A stretch of 9,619 nt of DNA from Candidatus Saccharimonadales bacterium. Its GTDB lineage: Bacteria > Patescibacteriota > Saccharimonadia > UBA4664 > SCTI01. The stretch covers positions 1 through 9,619 of the forward strand of contig JASLFZ010000046.1 in assembly GCA_030150485.1 (NCBI GenBank), given 5' to 3'. Below the pieces are notes generated by a model. It saw nothing but the letters and a program-made list of their open reading frames with translations, had not been told where the DNA came from and searched no databases. Below, one piece after another: positions 1-6,290 of this stretch. The position numbers were made by a program, and so were the translations under genes. Position 1 is the first letter of the stretch. Each line of letters opens with the position of its first letter.

Positions 1-641
1 GCCAAACGCCGGCGGTGGTGTACGGCCATGGCACCGAGCCTCTTACTGTGGCGGCTAGCAGTCGCGAGCTCGCCAAGGTGTATGCGGGTGCCGGCGGCAA
101 TAAAATTATTAGCCTAAAACTTGGCGAGGGCGGCCAAAAGAACGCGCTTATCCATGATATTCAGCTTGATGCCCGCACCGGCGACATTATCCACGCCGAT
201 TTTTACGTTGTGCGCATGGATGAAAAGATTAAGACCGAGGTCCCCCTGCACTTTACCGGTGAATCAACCGCCGTTTATCAGCAAGAGGGCACCTTGATGC
301 GCGCCCTTGAAAGCGTCGAGATTGAGGCTCTGCCGGGTAATCTTCCGGAAAGCTTTGAGGTTGATATTGCCGTACTCGATGATTTTGATAAAAGCATTAC
401 GGTTGGCGACCTTGTCGTCCCAAGTGGGGTAGAGATGCTCACCCCCACCGAGGAGCTGGTAGCAAAGGTTGAGCCGCCACGTAGCGATGAAGAGCTTGAA
501 GAGCTGGAGGCTCCAATTGATGAGGCGGCCGAGATGCCAGAAGGCGCTCAAGAGGATCAAGAGGTGGTGGAGGAAGATCAGTCCACCTCTAAAGAGCCCC
601 AAAATAAGGCTGCCGGCGCTAACCCTGCTGATACCAAATAG
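1..641 (+). CDS. rplY: 50S ribosomal protein bL25, CTC (general stress) type, 5' partial
   Basis: This protein binds 5S rRNA in the large ribosomal subunit. The reading frame is already open at the window edge (codons from base 3 read Q-T-P-A-V-V-Y-G-H-G), so the N-terminus is cut off; the GTG at 15 is internal. The visible part has the bL25 beta-barrel pattern (VVYGHGTEPLTV, then DIQLDARTGDIIHADFYVV) followed by the C-terminal TL5/CTC domain (VEIEALPGNLPESFEVDI, ITVGDLVVPSGVEML). Roughly the last 50 residues, after EELVAKVEPP, form an acidic Glu/Asp/Gln-rich tail that is probably disordered; such tails are common in the long form. An intrinsic terminator begins 24 bases after the TAG stop, so this is the last gene of its transcript. 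It converges on nrdR. The family assignment is secure; the symbol could equally be given as ctc. Confidence 0.93.
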   Translation, partial: QTPAVVYGHGTEPLTVAASSRELAKVYAGAGGNKIISLKLGEGGQKNALIHDIQLDARTGDIIHADFYVVRMDEKIKTEVPLHFTGESTAVYQQEGTLMRALESVEIEALPGNLPESFEVDIAVLDDFDKSITVGDLVVPSGVEMLTPTEELVAKVEPPRSDEELEELEAPIDEAAEMPEGAQEDQEVVEEDQSTSKEPQNKAAGANPADTK

Positions 642-665
642 TCTCTTTCACGTTCAAACGCTAAG

Positions 666-687
666 AGCGGCCCTCCGGCCGCTTTTT
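666..687 (+). terminator. Rho-independent terminator of the bL25 gene
   Basis: A 7-bp GC-rich stem (agcggcc at 666-672 with ggccgct at 677-683) and a four-base loop are followed directly by TTTTT (683-687). It lies 24 bases past the bL25 stop. There is no matching T-run on the other strand, so it acts rightward only. Confidence 0.88.
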
Positions 688-709
688 AGTTTGGCCACCG
701 ACTTTAACC

Positions 710-765
710 TGACCCACGCTCCAGTGGGTAATTGGGGTGACCCACTAAATGGTGGGTAGCTAGTA
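710..765. repeat. Two tandem 28-bp units, each with the same hairpin
   Basis: TGACCCAC occurs at 710 and 738 and GTGGGTA at 724 and 752, so both parts repeat with a 28-bp period. Within each unit ACCCAC pairs with GTGGGT to give an identical 6-bp stem, while the six-base loops differ (gctcca and taaatg). The pair fills the gap between the bL25 terminator and the nrdR stop, and the second unit runs three bases past that stop codon. No U-tract follows on either strand. The hairpins may slow or protect the 3' end of the nrdR mRNA; that role is a guess. Confidence 0.6.
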
Positions 766-1203
766 CTTCTTTAATTCTTTGCGCAGTTGGGCTTCGGTGG
801 CCAGTTCGGTCTGTCGCCCGAGGTAACGCACAAAAGCCGCCGTACTGTAGTGCCGCAAGGTCTGCAGGGTGAGTTCGGCGATGCGGCTACTAGTAATAGC
901 TTGGTCGGCTGCATCCAAAATTTTCATTTCTACGGTGGCTGTCACTGCGTCGATATCATCTGGCTTAGCGAGAGTTTCATTAAAAGAGGCATAAATGCTG
1001 CTAAATAGTTTGGCGCGAGAGTAACACTCTAATTTACCAGATTTTTTTTCAACTTTAAGAAAGCTAAGATCTGCCACCTCGTAAGTAGTGAAGGACTCAT
1101 TACAGCTTAGGCAGCGGCGCCGCCGCCAAATTTGGGTGCCAAATTTGGTCGAACGCGAGTTGAATACCTCGGTATCGGCCGAGCGACAGTAGGGGCACTT
1201 CAT
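760..1203 (-). CDS. nrdR: Transcriptional repressor NrdR
   Basis: NrdR is a zinc-ribbon and ATP-cone repressor of ribonucleotide reductase genes. It binds NrdR boxes according to its ATP/dATP load. The 147-aa length is normal for the family. The N-terminal zinc ribbon is complete: C3 and C6 (MKCPYC), C31 and C34 (RRRRCLSC), followed by SFTTYE. The last comes where most members have RFTTYE, so one Arg is replaced by Ser at residue 37. The ATP-cone follows from about residue 46 (LSFLKVEKKSGKLECYSRAK) to about 136. The ATG start has a GGAG sequence 11 bases upstream. It lies downstream of the polymerase operon on the same strand but is separated from it by a terminator-like hairpin and has its own candidate promoter. 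A NrdR-box-like palindrome at 1319-1334 suggests autoregulation. No nrd reductase gene is visible in this window. Confidence 0.95.
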   Translation of the reverse strand: MKCPYCRSADTEVFNSRSTKFGTQIWRRRRCLSCNESFTTYEVADLSFLKVEKKSGKLECYSRAKLFSSIYASFNETLAKPDDIDAVTATVEMKILDAADQAITSSRIAELTLQTLRHYSTAAFVRYLGRQTELATEAQLRKELKKY

Positions 1204-1219
1204 CTATGTAAGATCTCCA

Positions 1220-1254
1220 AAACAAAAGGCTCCCGAGCTGAGAGCAGCGGGAGC
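1220..1254 (-). terminator. Hairpin with U-tract: terminator of the polY operon, inside the nrdR leader
   Basis: On the minus strand, gctcccg (1254-1248) pairs with cgggagc (1235-1229). An inner 3-bp helix (1238-1240 with 1245-1247) lies within the loop, and CTTTTGTTT follows. It is about 185 bases past the polymerase stop and only 17 bases before the nrdR ATG. Because the candidate nrdR promoter lies upstream of it, the same hairpin may also act as an attenuator for nrdR. Confidence 0.75.
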
Positions 1255-1272
1255 GTTCCTTACCACTCACCA

Positions 1273-1301
1273 ATACTACCCCAGCTGCTAAATAGTGTAA
1301 A
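1273..1301 (-). promoter_or_regulatory. Candidate nrdR promoter
   Basis: On the minus strand, TTTACA (1301-1296, 5 of 6 to the -35 consensus) is separated by 17 bases from TAGTAT (1278-1273, 4 of 6). Transcription would start near 1266 and pass through the 1220-1254 hairpin before reaching nrdR. The -35 overlaps a 5-2-5 inverted repeat, agtgtaaacact (1294-1305), which could be an operator. Confidence 0.45.
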
Positions 1302-1318
1302 CACTTTTATCAAATCAA

Positions 1319-1334
1319 TGACTATATGTTGTCA
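1319..1334. promoter_or_regulatory. NrdR-box-like palindrome upstream of nrdR
   Basis: The 16-mer TGACTATATGTTGTCA has perfect outer arms (TGAC/GTCA). Its core CTATATGTTGT differs at one position from the known NrdR-box core CWATATATWGT; the outermost bases differ from the usual ACA/TGT. On the minus strand it contains TATAGT, a -10-like hexamer pointing at nrdR. NrdR boxes usually come in pairs one or more helical turns apart, and I see no convincing second copy. Confidence 0.45.
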
Positions 1335-1439
1335 TATAACTATAAAAATACCTAGTGGAAAACTTTTCTCGGCCAGGGGAAAACTGGCTTTCGGTGAGTA
1401 TTGCTCCCTAACCGATGAAGCCAGCGCTATGTCGCAAAA

Positions 1440-2684
1440 TTAGGTTCTGAGCTCGACCGCTGCCTGACCCGCATTGCCGAAGCCCACTCGATCTACGATC
1501 CGCTCCTGCATGAGGTGGCTGGCGGGCGTTAGGCTGCCACGGCCAAAGCGATGATCAATCTCATCCATGGCGCGGCTAAGCTGCTCGGACTGCCACGACG
1601 CGCCAAACAGTGATCTCGTGGTGGCTTGATAGGGGAGAAGGTTAATGGCACTCACCGAAACCAGGCGTACTGGCTTGGGTGGCCTCCATCCGCTAAAGGC
1701 CTGTTGGACATGGCTAAAGAACCCCCTTGAGTCCCAGAAAGGGGGTAGTTGGTGCACGGTGCGACCCCACCAACTGCGATCGGTAAATTTCACGCCGACT
1801 TGGATGCCCGTAGCGGCTAGTCCAGCCGCTCTCAGTCGCAAAGCGGCCTTATAGGTTAGCTGACCCGCCACACCCATAACGGCTGCTGCTGTAAGTGCTG
1901 GTGCCGGCACAATGGTGGTTTGATGGCCTACCATGCTGCGGGTGGTGGTGCGTTCATCAACCTCGTAACCCCGTAGCCTCAGGTACCAGCGCTCGCCGTT
2001 AACGCCAAATGCCTGCTTGAGGAGCGTATAGGGCGCTCGATAAAACTCTAGGGGAGTGGTGATGCCCAGCGCTTCAAGACGTCCGGCCGTTCGCCAAGAA
2101 ACACCATAGAGGTCGGTGAGGGAGAGCGTACTGTAGAACGCCTCAAGGTCTTGCGTTCGAATTTCCACCATCCCGTAGGGCTTGTGGAGCTTGGTGCCCA
2201 TTTTAGCCAAAAATAGGTTACTGGCTATACCAATGGAGCATCCCAGCTCTGAGCCTACTTTGGTAACTAGCCGCTTCACGTCCTGAGCTACGGCGAGTGC
2301 ATTCGGTCGTAGATCAGAAGGCAGTACCAAAAGGGCTTCGTCGATGCTTCTAATGGTAACCTGGCAGCGCGTAGTGGCCAGCGCCTCCATGATTTTATGG
2401 TGATAAAGCCGGTAACTCCCAGTGCGCCCACAGGTTAAATGAATCTGTGGGCAGAGTTTCCGGGCCTCGCGTACTTTGGTGCCTGTTCGAACGCCATAGC
2501 GCTTGGCCTCTACCGAGGCCGCAATAACGCAGGTAGCATCGTTGATAAAGGGGCAGACGCCTACCGGCCTCCCGCGAAGCTCGGGATGCAGCTGCTGCTC
2601 TACGGAAGCAAAAAACGAGTTCATGTCTACATAGAGCGCCCGCCCTGAAGTTGGCTGCTGCTGCAAGAGCGCTTCAATCTGCAC
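1440..2684 (-). CDS. Y-family translesion DNA polymerase (UmuC/DinB type)
   Basis: This is an error-prone polymerase that copies past DNA lesions. The palm motif YVDMNSFFASVEQ gives catalytic D20 and the steric-gate F25. The second motif, RSIDEALLVL, supplies D115 and E116, so the metal-binding set looks intact. The thumb helix-hairpin-helix region is LSLTDLYGVSWRTAGRLEALGI. The little-finger domain ends with a UmuC-like stretch (TTRSLFGASWQSEQLS, then MDEIDHRFGRG), where RSLF may be the beta-clamp-binding peptide. At 414 aa it is full length for UmuC/ImuB-like members and longer than typical DinB. The start is GTG, four bases after the stop of the preceding four-helix-bundle gene, with only a weak AGGG ribosome site. 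Translational coupling is therefore likely; the next in-frame ATG would remove the active-site motif. No UmuD or ImuA partner is visible. The exact subfamily is not settled. Confidence 0.92.
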   Translation of the reverse strand: MQIEALLQQQPTSGRALYVDMNSFFASVEQQLHPELRGRPVGVCPFINDATCVIAASVEAKRYGVRTGTKVREARKLCPQIHLTCGRTGSYRLYHHKIMEALATTRCQVTIRSIDEALLVLPSDLRPNALAVAQDVKRLVTKVGSELGCSIGIASNLFLAKMGTKLHKPYGMVEIRTQDLEAFYSTLSLTDLYGVSWRTAGRLEALGITTPLEFYRAPYTLLKQAFGVNGERWYLRLRGYEVDERTTTRSMVGHQTTIVPAPALTAAAVMGVAGQLTYKAALRLRAAGLAATGIQVGVKFTDRSWWGRTVHQLPPFWDSRGFFSHVQQAFSGWRPPKPVRLVSVSAINLLPYQATTRSLFGASWQSEQLSRAMDEIDHRFGRGSLTPASHLMQERIVDRVGFGNAGQAAVELRT

Positions 2685-2688
2685 GGCC

Positions 2689-3111
2689 CTAGGCCCGGGC
2701 TGCTACCAGCTGATCCGTGGCGCTAGCTCGAATCTCTTGGTGTCTCTCAGTCTGCCGTTGCTTCAGGTATCTGATGAGCCCCCAGCTTTGCTTAACAATA
2801 CTGGTGCAAGCATTCTGTAGCTCCTTAGTGTCGCCAAAGCCGTGGGCTTCGTGATCTGCCAACAGCTTTTTTAGGGTGTCGGCTTCAGCCCGAACCAAAT
2901 GGAGCGCTTCAAGCTTTACGCTATAGCTGTAGCGGCGATGAAACTCGGTGATGTAGTGCGAAGTGCCGGCGCTGCTACGTCGCAGATCATTGCCCAGCCG
3001 GTAGAACTCAGCCGCTGGTAGTCGCTTGACCAACTCGTAGACGGCGTCTTCCAGGTTTCGACTGGCTTGGTAGATCCGTAGACCTTCAATTGATGTACTA
3101 GATTGAGACAT
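2689..3111 (-). CDS. Four-helix-bundle protein (S23 / Avd-like family)
   Basis: The 140-aa all-helical protein matches the four-helix-bundle family first seen as the 23S rRNA intervening-sequence protein, which also contains the Avd accessory protein of diversity-generating retroelements. Typical features are the opening IEGLRIYQASRNLEDAVYELVKRLP, then LGNDLRRSSAGTSHYITEF (the family's RR-S-----I-EG-like block), and a later basic helix near YLKQRQTERHQEIR. Family members form basic, nucleic-acid-binding oligomers; the exact function of most is unknown. The ATG start has a strong GAGGAGGA ribosome site. It is the first gene of an operon with the translesion polymerase, four bases apart, so an accessory role in mutagenic or damage-related synthesis is plausible but unproven. 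No reverse transcriptase or template/variable repeat is present, so this is not a visible DGR. Confidence 0.82.
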   Translation of the reverse strand: MSQSSTSIEGLRIYQASRNLEDAVYELVKRLPAAEFYRLGNDLRRSSAGTSHYITEFHRRYSYSVKLEALHLVRAEADTLKKLLADHEAHGFGDTKELQNACTSIVKQSWGLIRYLKQRQTERHQEIRASATDQLVAARA

Positions 3112-3147
3112 TGTGTCCTCCTCATGTTGAAGTATCCCCTGTGATCT

Positions 3148-3176
3148 AATATACCGAACAAAAAGCGAACTTGCAA
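3148..3176 (-). promoter_or_regulatory. Promoter of the four-helix-bundle/polymerase operon with CGAAC repeats
   Basis: On the minus strand, TTGCAA (3176-3171) is separated by 17 bases from TATATT (3153-3148, 5 of 6 to the -10 consensus). The spacer contains CGAAC twice on the plus strand (3155-3159 and 3166-3170), 11 bp apart, so both copies face the same side of the helix. CGAAC is also the half-site of Gram-positive LexA boxes, but here the copies are direct, not inverted. Confidence 0.6.
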
Positions 3177-3181
3177 GTCCT

Positions 3182-3203
3182 AAAAAGCGCCCGTGAGGGC
3201 GCT
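3182..3203 (-). terminator. Rho-independent terminator of the 66-aa gene
   Basis: On the minus strand, agcgccc (3203-3197) pairs with gggcgct (3192-3186) around a TCAC loop, and TTTTT follows (3186-3182). It begins nine bases after the 66-aa gene stop and ends just before the polymerase operon promoter, so the two units are transcribed separately. Confidence 0.88.
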
Positions 3204-3211
3204 TGGGTGAG

Positions 3212-3412
3212 TTATTGCAAGGGGTTACTGTCGGCTGGCTCTTTCAGGGGAGTGCGGAGATCGTCACTCAGTCTGGCTAGCTGAGCCTCACTGAGCCCTG
3301 GTGTGCGGTCAAACCCCTCCTTCTTATCTGCCTCTACATTACGCTCGCGATTGCGACTTAGCTCCTCATAAAAAAGAGGGTAGGTATCTAGATTATCATT
3401 TGATTTACTCAT
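3212..3412 (-). CDS. Small hydrophilic protein, 66 aa, function unknown
   Basis: I do not recognise a family. The protein is strongly hydrophilic and charge-rich, with no Cys and no membrane segment. A central stretch around LSEAQLARLSDDL could be one short helix; the rest is probably disordered. It is supported as a real gene by an AAGGAGGA ribosome site three bases before the ATG, a TTGACA promoter upstream and an intrinsic terminator just after its stop. It is a single-gene unit between the polymerase operon and the divergently transcribed lipase gene. Nothing ties it functionally to either. Confidence 0.72.
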   Translation of the reverse strand: MSKSNDNLDTYPLFYEELSRNRERNVEADKKEGFDRTPGLSEAQLARLSDDLRTPLKEPADSNPLQ

Positions 3413-3483
3413 GCTCCTCCTTGCTTACACATTGTTATGCACCCCTTCAATCAAGTAATAATAGGGCGCCAAAATACTAGTTA

Positions 3484-3512
3484 AATGTAGTCGCCTCGGA
3501 CACCACTGTCAA
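3484..3512 (-). promoter_or_regulatory. Promoter of the 66-aa gene
   Basis: On the minus strand a perfect TTGACA (3512-3507) lies 17 bases from TACATT (3489-3484, 4 of 6). Transcription would start near 3477 and give a leader of about 65 bases. This is the best -35 element in the window. Confidence 0.65.
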
Positions 3513-3522
3513 ACCATTAAAG

Positions 3523-3560
3523 TTCTAAAACTTCACCAAAAAGTAGGAAGCTTTTTAGAA
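3523..3560. repeat. Imperfect inverted repeat in the divergent intergenic region
   Basis: TTCTAAAA (3523-3530) is matched by TTTTAGAA (3553-3560). The pairing continues with CTT (3531-3533) and AAG (3548-3550) after a small bulge. It lies between the 66-aa gene promoter and the candidate lipase promoter. No U-tract suited to a terminator follows, so a shared operator is the more natural reading, though weakly supported. Confidence 0.35.
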
Positions 3561-3562
3561 GA

Positions 3563-3591
3563 TTGTTAGAAGCGTAATCATTATTTAATAA
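3563..3591 (+). promoter_or_regulatory. Weak candidate promoter of the lipase gene
   Basis: TTGTTA (3563-3568, 4 of 6) is separated by 17 bases from TAATAA (3586-3591, 3 of 6). A TATAAG at 3600-3605 is a better -10 but has no partner -35. A promoter must lie in this divergent region; which element is used is uncertain. Confidence 0.3.
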
Positions 3592-3656
3592 AGGGTGTGT
3601 ATAAGAGGTAGTAGCCCTTAAGGCGAGCGGAGGAAGGAGGTAGGAAGCGAGACCAC

Positions 3657-6278
3657 ATTACAACTATTATCAAGGGGATTATCCTCATTTTAATTGGGGC
3701 GGGGTTGAGTTTGATGGGTGGAACAGCGTCGCATGCCGCATCGGGCTGGCAGACCCAGTTTGCTGGCTTGCCGGTAACATCAGTAGCAGTGAACCAGCAA
3801 CGCACCGCCGAGCTAGCCGCTGTAGTTAACGGCCAGCTTAAGCTGTCACGTGATGGCGGCATCACGTGGAACGATAGTTGGCTGCCCTTAACGCCAACGA
3901 CCATTAGCTACGATCCGGCTACCTTGGGTCGGCTCTACGCAGGCACCACGGCCGGTCTGTATGTGAGCGCAGATGATGGCTTGAGCTGGCGTTTGCTCGA
4001 TACCACGGTGACAACCCATAAGCTTGTCGCCGCTACCTACGCCGACTCCCAGTATGTTTTTGCGGCGATGTATGATGGCGCCGGCACGCCAATCCGAGTG
4101 TACCGCTTCGATAGCGCCTATAACCTCGTCGATACGAATCTCCCTAGCGGAAATGCTACCAGCTTTGACTACGATTATGGGCGCCATCGGTTGTACGTCG
4201 GAGCCGCCGGCGGGGTTTACTACAGCGACGACGAAGGCACTACTTGGTCTGGTGGGGGAGGGGGCGCCGGGCAGTACAGCGTTAAGGTGGCGGTTAAGCT
4301 CGATGCCATATGGCAGACCTCAGCCGATGGCTTGTTCCGCTCCTATGATGGCATTACTTGGAACAAGCTGGCTGGCCCCGGTGATCTTAATAAAACCTAT
4401 TATGGTAGTGATATGCGCCTGTCCGGCCTGGTTATTAATCATGGCACCGCTTTTTATGGAGCCTGGAGCCCAGGCTACCCCTATACATTCTTAGCCGAAT
4501 ACAGCGGAGGCAGCGCGACCAGCATACTAAACGTGCAGGTCAACGACCTGGTGGATGACAGCACGCGACTATGGGCCGCTACTCCTAATGGCTTACTGGT
4601 AAGCGATCCCAACACCCTGACAAGTAGCGAAGCAATGGTGCGTCGGCCGGTTATTGTGATTCCGGGTATTTTGGGCTCCTTGCCCACCGTTAGTGGGCTA
4701 GCTCACTACTTTAGTACGGAGGCAGAGGGGTTTTGGGATCATAGTTATAAGACGCCGCTGGTCTTGGATCCGGTGGACCATACCTATGACGGGCTCATGC
4801 AAAGCCTCCAGGATCACGGCTATAAGCTAAATCAAACCTTGTTTGCTTTTCCCTATAACTGGATGCAAGATAACGCCATTACGGCTGGCCAACTATCGCA
4901 AAAGATTAGTGACGTAAAAGCCATCTGTGGCTGCGGCCAGGTTGATATTGTAGCCCACTCGATGGGCGGCCTTGTGGCGCGGTCGTACATTGAGGGCGAT
5001 CGGTATGGCAATGATATCCAGGATTTCATTGAGCTGGCCACGCCCAACCTGGGAGCTACCGAGGCGTATGCGGCCTGGGAGGGCGGTCAGGATCCCGACC
5101 TGAACGGCCAGAGCAGTGGAGGGCTGCTGCACGCGGTGGTGAGCGCATTGCTCGATAGCCACTTTGCGGCCGAGCGCGTCGTGGCGGTGCAGCGGTTTGT
5201 ACCGGCGCTGGGGCAGCTGTTGCCGATCTATGACTACATCGGGGGCCGTCATTACCCTGATAACTATCCACGTAACGCCTTTCTAGACGATCTTGACCAG
5301 CCGGAGCGTTTGGCGGCTGTGCGTCAACGCACAGCGGTCTATACCATCGGCGCTAATAACCGTTCAACGCCGCTAAGCATCACCGTAAGTCAGCCAAACC
5401 CGGGGGCTGCGCTCTGGCGAGATGGTGCGATTACGGCAAGCGCCACTGACTCTGGCGACGGCACGGTGCTGGCAAGTAGCTTGACCTCCCTGATTGCTGC
5501 TAGCGCCTGGCTTGATGCCGATCACGGCGGCGTGGTTACCGCCGCCGCCCCTACAGTCGAGCGTATTTTAATGGGCGGCGCCGTCGATGACGACCCAATA
5601 AAACCTCCACCACCTAGTGCTGCTACTATCATCTACGCTAGCGGCCCGGTAGCGCTTAGGTTTACCGATAGCTCTGGCCAAGTGGTCGACGATAACGCTA
5701 TCGCCATTAAAGGTGCTTTTTATACCGGCTCAGGAACAGTGCCCCAAATCTTAACCCTCCCGTTGCCGAGCGCGCCAGCGCCAGATAACCACGATCAGCT
5801 TACCGTTATCGGGACGGGGAGCGGTAGCTATAGCATTGGTGCTATTACGCCCTCAGCTGCTTCGGCTCCAGATCTAGGTGACGAGCCCGGGAGCTCTACC
5901 AGCGATACTGGCGGGGCCATTACCGCTGGTCAGGAGATTACCTACAGCTACGATCCTGCCGCAAACTCACTTACGCCAGAGCTACCTACGACATCTGCTA
6001 GCTCGATGGCAAACCTTGGCTCTGATCTAGTCGTTAGTGGAGCAACCACCTCCCCGGGCACTCTGCACGTAGGGGACTTGGCGATATCGGCCCATCTGGC
6101 AGCGCCAAGCCTAGGCTCGGTTAGCCACCATTTAGCCCATCGGCGCTCGCTTTTTAGGCCTCGCCACCAGGTTAAGACCTGGCGGTGGCGCCATCGTGTA
6201 CGTGTCCTGGGCTTGGCAGCGCTCTTCATCCTGTTAATAGCTGGAAGCCTGTTCAGCGCTAAACGCTTACGGCTGTAG
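3657..6278 (+). CDS. Secreted, membrane-anchored LCAT-like lipase with Asp-box propeller
   Basis: This is a probable extracellular acyl hydrolase or acyltransferase. Residues are numbered from the TTG at 3705 (857 aa). Asp-box repeats at 48-55, 88-95, 174-181 and 213-219 (form S-x-D-x-G-x-T-W) indicate a sialidase-like beta-propeller over about residues 15-300. The alpha/beta hydrolase domain follows: oxyanion loop PGILGS (320-325), nucleophile S419 in AHSMGG, then D585 in GDGTVL and H607 in DADHGG. This is the order and spacing seen in LCAT/PF02450-type enzymes. A Pro-rich linker (KPPPPS) leads to a Ser/Thr/Gly-rich beta region. The C-terminus has a basic patch, one helix (about 834-850) and a basic end (AKRLRL), giving a tether with the enzyme outside. 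The TTG start would cut the signal peptide. The frame stays open upstream, and an ATT at 3657 gives M-TTIIKGIILILIGAG with cleavage after ASHA. A GGAAGGAGG ribosome site lies upstream. I prefer that start. The substrate is unknown. Confidence 0.85.
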   Translation: MTTIIKGIILILIGAGLSLMGGTASHAASGWQTQFAGLPVTSVAVNQQRTAELAAVVNGQLKLSRDGGITWNDSWLPLTPTTISYDPATLGRLYAGTTAGLYVSADDGLSWRLLDTTVTTHKLVAATYADSQYVFAAMYDGAGTPIRVYRFDSAYNLVDTNLPSGNATSFDYDYGRHRLYVGAAGGVYYSDDEGTTWSGGGGGAGQYSVKVAVKLDAIWQTSADGLFRSYDGITWNKLAGPGDLNKTYYGSDMRLSGLVINHGTAFYGAWSPGYPYTFLAEYSGGSATSILNVQVNDLVDDSTRLWAATPNGLLVSDPNTLTSSEAMVRRPVIVIPGILGSLPTVSGLAHYFSTEAEGFWDHSYKTPLVLDPVDHTYDGLMQSLQDHGYKLNQTLFAFPYNWMQDNAITAGQLSQKISDVKAICGCGQVDIVAHSMGGLVARSYIEGDRYGNDIQDFIELATPNLGATEAYAAWEGGQDPDLNGQSSGGLLHAVVSALLDSHFAAERVVAVQRFVPALGQLLPIYDYIGGRHYPDNYPRNAFLDDLDQPERLAAVRQRTAVYTIGANNRSTPLSITVSQPNPGAALWRDGAITASATDSGDGTVLASSLTSLIAASAWLDADHGGVVTAAAPTVERILMGGAVDDDPIKPPPPSAATIIYASGPVALRFTDSSGQVVDDNAIAIKGAFYTGSGTVPQILTLPLPSAPAPDNHDQLTVIGTGSGSYSIGAITPSAASAPDLGDEPGSSTSDTGGAITAGQEITYSYDPAANSLTPELPTTSASSMANLGSDLVVSGATTSPGTLHVGDLAISAHLAAPSLGSVSHHLAHRRSLFRPRHQVKTWRWRHRVRVLGLAALFILLIAGSLFSAKRLRL

Positions 6279-6290
6279 TACACTAGAACT

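Noticed and set aside
469..759. A 96-codon frame over the end of the bL25 gene
   Set aside because: It is rich in Arg and Trp from the shifted reading of the acidic bL25 tail and crosses the terminator.
710..765. A minimal CRISPR array
   Set aside because: There are only two units, repeats and spacers are too short, and no cas genes are near.
2689..3111. A diversity-generating retroelement based on the Avd-like protein
   Set aside because: There is no reverse transcriptase, template repeat or variable repeat in the window.
3155..3170. A standard Gram-positive LexA box (CGAAC-N4-GTTCG)
   Set aside because: The second half-site is in direct rather than inverted orientation, so it is recorded only as a CGAAC repeat.
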